Source: Chloroflexota bacterium (GTDB lineage: Bacteria > Chloroflexota > UBA6077 > CF-72). Taken from it: a stretch of DNA of 10,128 bases. A program made the translations under genes and the position numbers. The notes below the pieces were generated by a model. That model made no database searches. It saw nothing but the letters and a program-made list of their open reading frames with translations, and was not told where the DNA came from. The DNA is taken from contig JAFAPL010001127.1 in NCBI GenBank assembly GCA_019247135.1, forward strand, positions 1 through 10,128, in the 5' to 3' direction. Below are positions 4,918-10,128 of the stretch, in pieces. The first letter of the stretch is position 1. Every line of letters starts with the position of its first letter.

Positions 4918-5829
4918 ATGGATGCCGATCTCCCGAACACGGCCGACGACTGGATCCAGCAGCACGTCCAGCCGACCGGCCCCGCCGAGCCGACGCACAT
5001 CCGACCCTGGGCGCGGGTGTGGCGCATACCCGTCGCGGACGGCGTCGTGTGGTTCAAGATGTGCGCGCCCGTCCAGAACTTCGAGCCCCGCCTGACGGCC
5101 GAGCTGAGTCGCCGCTGGCCTGACCGGGTCGGTTTCGTCCTCGGCTGCGACGTCCAACGCGCGTGGCTGCTGATGGCCGACGCGGGCACGCCCGCGATGG
5201 ACCTCGGCAACCCGCCGGAATTATGGCTATCCGCGTTGCCCCTGTACGCGCAGCTGCAGCGTGGTGAAGCGCAGCACGCGCACGACCACCTGGCTCACGG
5301 TGTACCGGACGTCCGCCTGGCAGCGCTGCCTTCCCTGTACGCCCGCCTGCTGCGGAGCGAGCTGCCGATCGAACCGGACGAGGTCCGCCGGCTGCGCACA
5401 TTCGAGCCACAGCTCACCCGACTGTGCCGCGAGCTGGACGCGTGCGGAATCCCCGAGACCGTGCAGCACGACGACCTGCACATGGCCAACGTGTATCTGA
5501 AGGCTGGTCGAATGCGGATTCTGGATTGGGGCGACGCCTCGATCTCGCACCCGTTCGCATCGCTCGTGGAGACCTTTCGGTTCCTCGAAGAGATCAACGG
5601 CCTGCCGATGAGTCCAGGCGACCCGTGGTTCGATCACTTGCGCGACGCCTACCTGGAACCCTGGGGCAGCGGACTGCGCGACACATTTGCGTTGGCCATG
5701 CGGGTCGGCATCTTTGCCCACGTCAGCGCGTGGGTCCGACAACGCGACGCACTACCGCAATCGGCAGTTGGGGAGTTCGACCGCGCGTTTGCGATCCTGC
5801 TTCGCCGCGCCGTAGCTCAAACTGACTGA
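4918..5829 (+). CDS. Aminoglycoside-phosphotransferase-fold kinase (APH/choline-kinase superfamily)
   Basis: 303 residues, ATG at 4918. The N-lobe contains VVWFKM with the probable ATP-anchoring Lys47 and a helix with Glu62. WLLMADAG (83-90) is the hinge. The C-lobe has the Brenner motif VQHDDLHMANV (182-192), with His184, catalytic Asp186 and Asn191, followed by ILDWGDA (201-207) with metal-binding Asp203. All residues needed for phosphotransfer are present and the length is usual for the family. These enzymes phosphorylate aminoglycosides, macrolides, homoserine, choline, thiamine, methylthioribose or other small hydroxyl compounds. The fold does not reveal the substrate, and resistance should not be assumed. 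No signal peptide, so cytosolic. The next gene starts 44 bp later on the same strand. Confidence 0.85.
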   Translation: MDADLPNTADDWIQQHVQPTGPAEPTHIRPWARVWRIPVADGVVWFKMCAPVQNFEPRLTAELSRRWPDRVGFVLGCDVQRAWLLMADAGTPAMDLGNPPELWLSALPLYAQLQRGEAQHAHDHLAHGVPDVRLAALPSLYARLLRSELPIEPDEVRRLRTFEPQLTRLCRELDACGIPETVQHDDLHMANVYLKAGRMRILDWGDASISHPFASLVETFRFLEEINGLPMSPGDPWFDHLRDAYLEPWGSGLRDTFALAMRVGIFAHVSAWVRQRDALPQSAVGEFDRAFAILLRRAVAQTD

Positions 5830-5860
5830 GCCGCGTCGCTGGGCGCGTCAAGTTCTACAG

Positions 5861-5866
5861 AAGGGA
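5861..5866 (+). promoter_or_regulatory. Shine-Dalgarno site fixing the GTG start of the Imm-5-like gene
   Basis: AAGGGA is followed by 7 nt (TAAAAAC) and GTG at 5874. This supports the GTG start, which no ATG near the conserved N-terminus could replace. Confidence 0.6.
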
Positions 5867-5873
5867 TAAAAAC

Positions 5874-6389
5874 GTGATCCTCCCCAAGCACCGCGACGCC
5901 CGGTTCATCACCATCCGGCGCGGGGGTTCGCTCACGGACTCCGACCATCGGCTCCTGGCTGTGTGGGCGGCCGCCTGCGCGGAGCACGTTCTGCATCTCT
6001 TCGAGTCGGAGCAGCCTGCCGATCGCCGACCGCGCCAGGCGATCGAGCAGATTCGGGCCTGGTCGCGAGGTGAGGTCACGATGTCGCAGTCCCGCTCGGC
6101 TGGCGGCCACGCCATGGCCGCGGCGAGAGGGTTGAGCGGTGCACCTCGTCACGCGGCATTCGCCGCGGGCCAGGCCGGGGTGGTCGCACATGTCGCCGCA
6201 CACGAGCTTGGTGCCGCCGCGTACGCGATCAAGGCGGCGCGTGCGGCGGCGCCCACGAGCGAGGCTGAGAGCGCGGGCCGCCGCGAGTGCCGTTGGCAGC
6301 GCGAACAGCTGCCTCACCCGATTTGCGAGCTCGTTCTGGACGATCAGCGTTTGCGCAACGACATCTGCTGGTCGGTGTTCGACTGTTGA
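5874..6389 (+). CDS. Imm-5-like putative immunity protein
   Basis: 171 residues from GTG at 5874. Residues 10-66 (RFITIRRGGSLTDSDHRLLA, then WAAACAEHVLHLFE and RPRQAIEQIRAWSRGE) match what I recall of the alpha-helical 'putative immunity protein' family (Imm-5-like), which often contains two such helical repeats. Residues 74-122 are alanine-rich helices ending in AAHELGAAAYAIKAA, and residues 141-171 end in LRNDICWSVFDC, also family-typical. The protein is cytosolic by composition. The family is named for its occurrence near polymorphic toxins; its biochemical activity is unproven and some entries are mislabelled 'exonuclease SbcC'. No toxin gene is adjacent here, so it is an orphan immunity gene or has another role. 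It may share a transcript with the phosphotransferase gene, and it is convergent with gyrB. Confidence 0.8.
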   Translation: MILPKHRDARFITIRRGGSLTDSDHRLLAVWAAACAEHVLHLFESEQPADRRPRQAIEQIRAWSRGEVTMSQSRSAGGHAMAAARGLSGAPRHAAFAAGQAGVVAHVAAHELGAAAYAIKAARAAAPTSEAESAGRRECRWQREQLPHPICELVLDDQRLRNDICWSVFDC

Positions 6390-6407
6390 GACGGCCGCGC
6401 GGCCGTC
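6390..6407. terminator. Perfect 18-bp palindrome between convergent genes, possible bidirectional terminator
   Basis: GACGGCCGCGCGGCCGTC starts at the base after the Imm-5-like stop and lies 18 bp before the gyrB stop. It can form a 7-bp GC stem with a GCGC loop from either strand. There is no T-run on either side, so it would be an atypical (tail-less) terminator or a protein-binding site. A second perfect palindrome, TGTAGCTACA (6421-6430), contains the gyrB stop codon. Confidence 0.4.
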
Positions 6408-6425
6408 AGCGTGGGCGTTGTGTAG

Positions 6426-9414
<2,989 letters not shown>

Positions 9415-9421
9415 ACGCAAA

Positions 9422-9427
9422 ATTGTA
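9422..9427 (-). promoter_or_regulatory. -10-like box TACAAT upstream of the membrane protein / gyrB pair
   Basis: Minus-strand TACAAT (5 of 6 to TATAAT) in the 36-bp gap after the methyltransferase gene. The best -35 candidate is weak (TTCGAA, 15-bp spacer). The predicted transcription start, about 9415, coincides with the GTG at 9414. An imperfect inverted repeat (TCGAAA, 7 nt, TTTCGA) lies between the two boxes. Confidence 0.35.
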
Positions 9428-9456
9428 CTCGAAACGCCCGTTTTCGAACGAGAGTT

Positions 9457-10128
9457 TCAGGCCCGGGCGTCGGCATTCAGGCGGACGTAGTCGAGGGTCA
9501 GACCCCCGTTTTCGCGCCTGATCTGCTCAACACACTCGTGCAGAAAACGCGCATGCAACGCGGCTGGCAGCGCCGCCAGGTGGGCGCGCAGCACGATCGC
9601 GCGGGCGTAGTCCGCCAGCGCCTCGGCGCTGGTGAACGTCTGCGGCGAATCCTCGAGCCAGGTGTCGACGTCCACGAAACCCGCGTGCTGCAGACGCTCG
9701 CGGGTTTGCTCAGCGGAGTAGTAAAAGCGCCACAGCGGCTTGCCCGCCAGGTGCGCGCGGTACGGCTCCTGCCGCGCGAGCGTGTCCGTCGCGCGCATGA
9801 ACCCGGCCAGGTTGGCGCCGCCACCGAACTGGCTGACCAGCTGCGCGCCCGGGCGCATCACGCCGTGCAGTCCCGCAAACAGGCGCGCGTGGTCGTCGAT
9901 CCAGTGGAAGGTGGCGGTCGAGACGACCGCGTCCACGGGTTGACTGGCGCGCAGAACGGTGTCGATTTCCAGCAGGTTGACCTCGACGAACGTGACGCGT
10001 TCGGCATGCTGCGCGAGCGTGGCGCGCGCCTGCGCCAGCATCGCGGGCGAGAGGTCCGCGGCGATCACGCGGCCGCGCGGCAAGCGCTCCAGCAGTTGGC
10101 CCGTCACGGCGCCCGAGCCGCAACCCGC
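9457..10128 (-). CDS. Class I SAM-dependent methyltransferase, N-terminus cut by window
   Basis: 223 residues are visible and the frame runs open off the right edge, so the start is outside the window. The fragment opens in motif I (AGCGSGAVTGQLL, SAM-binding glycine loop), followed by VIAADLSPAMLAQAR (acidic Asp that holds the SAM ribose), motif VEVNLLEI and the post-motif strand VDAVVSTATFHWIDDH. The C-terminal part (LAGKPLWRFYYSAEQTRERL, LEDSPQTFTSAEALADYARA, ending LDYVRLNADARA) resembles the trans-aconitate methyltransferase-like branch of small-molecule methyltransferases, but the substrate cannot be read from sequence. The GTG at 10107 is an internal codon, because using it would delete the SAM loop. 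Cytosolic. It is 36 bp upstream of the membrane protein gene on the same strand. Confidence 0.85.
   Translation of the reverse strand, partial: AGCGSGAVTGQLLERLPRGRVIAADLSPAMLAQARATLAQHAERVTFVEVNLLEIDTVLRASQPVDAVVSTATFHWIDDHARLFAGLHGVMRPGAQLVSQFGGGANLAGFMRATDTLARQEPYRAHLAGKPLWRFYYSAEQTRERLQHAGFVDVDTWLEDSPQTFTSAEALADYARAIVLRAHLAALPAALHARFLHECVEQIRRENGGLTLDYVRLNADARA

Noticed and set aside
4918..5829. Calling the phosphotransferase an aminoglycoside resistance gene
   Set aside because: The fold serves many substrates, and neither sequence nor context points to an aminoglycoside.
9457..10107. GTG at 10107 as the methyltransferase start
   Set aside because: The reading frame continues to the window edge and encodes the AGCGSGA SAM loop before this codon.

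Overview
The window is high-GC bacterial chromosome with tightly packed genes and high third-position GC. No rRNA, tRNA, CRISPR, IS element or phage gene is visible. The mix (a DUF2089 / DUF4097 / short helical-module cluster, a polyphosphate-glucokinase-like ROK protein, GTG/TTG starts and weak Shine-Dalgarno sites) suggests a soil or thermophilic Chloroflexota-type organism. This is an inference from gene content, not a placement.

Layout. 1-141 (+) is the tail of a probable YcaQ/AlkZ-like winged-helix DNA glycosylase. It meets, stop to stop, a minus-strand three-gene operon (1783 down to 138): a zinc-ribbon/HTH DUF2089 protein, a DUF4097 beta-repeat protein and a small protein. All three carry the same short helical hairpin module. 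Upstream of the operon, 1784-1840 holds a promoter with a perfect TTGACA inside an inverted repeat, plus an 11-bp direct repeat spaced 21 bp. Next on the minus strand come a 98-aa cysteine-containing hypothetical protein (1918-2214), a ROK sugar-kinase-like protein fused to a VOC/glyoxalase domain (2323-3360), and a two-TM protein with an extracytoplasmic domain (3385-3972 or 4008).

From 4079 to 6389 the genes are on the plus strand: a possible 23-codon leader ORF, a DUF4386 membrane protein, an aminoglycoside-phosphotransferase-fold kinase and an Imm-5-like putative immunity protein. The remainder is on the minus strand: the methyltransferase at the right edge (cut by the window), a six-TM membrane protein, then gyrB, whose GTG start overlaps the end of the membrane-protein gene.

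The gyrB gene is the only clear core housekeeping gene. The rest is accessory or regulatory. The most notable feature is the ROK-VOC fusion: a strong internal ribosome-binding site and in-frame GTG lie exactly at the domain junction, so the VOC domain may also be made alone. The second is the three-gene operon with its shared module and operator-like promoter. No clearly new defence or mobile system is visible.
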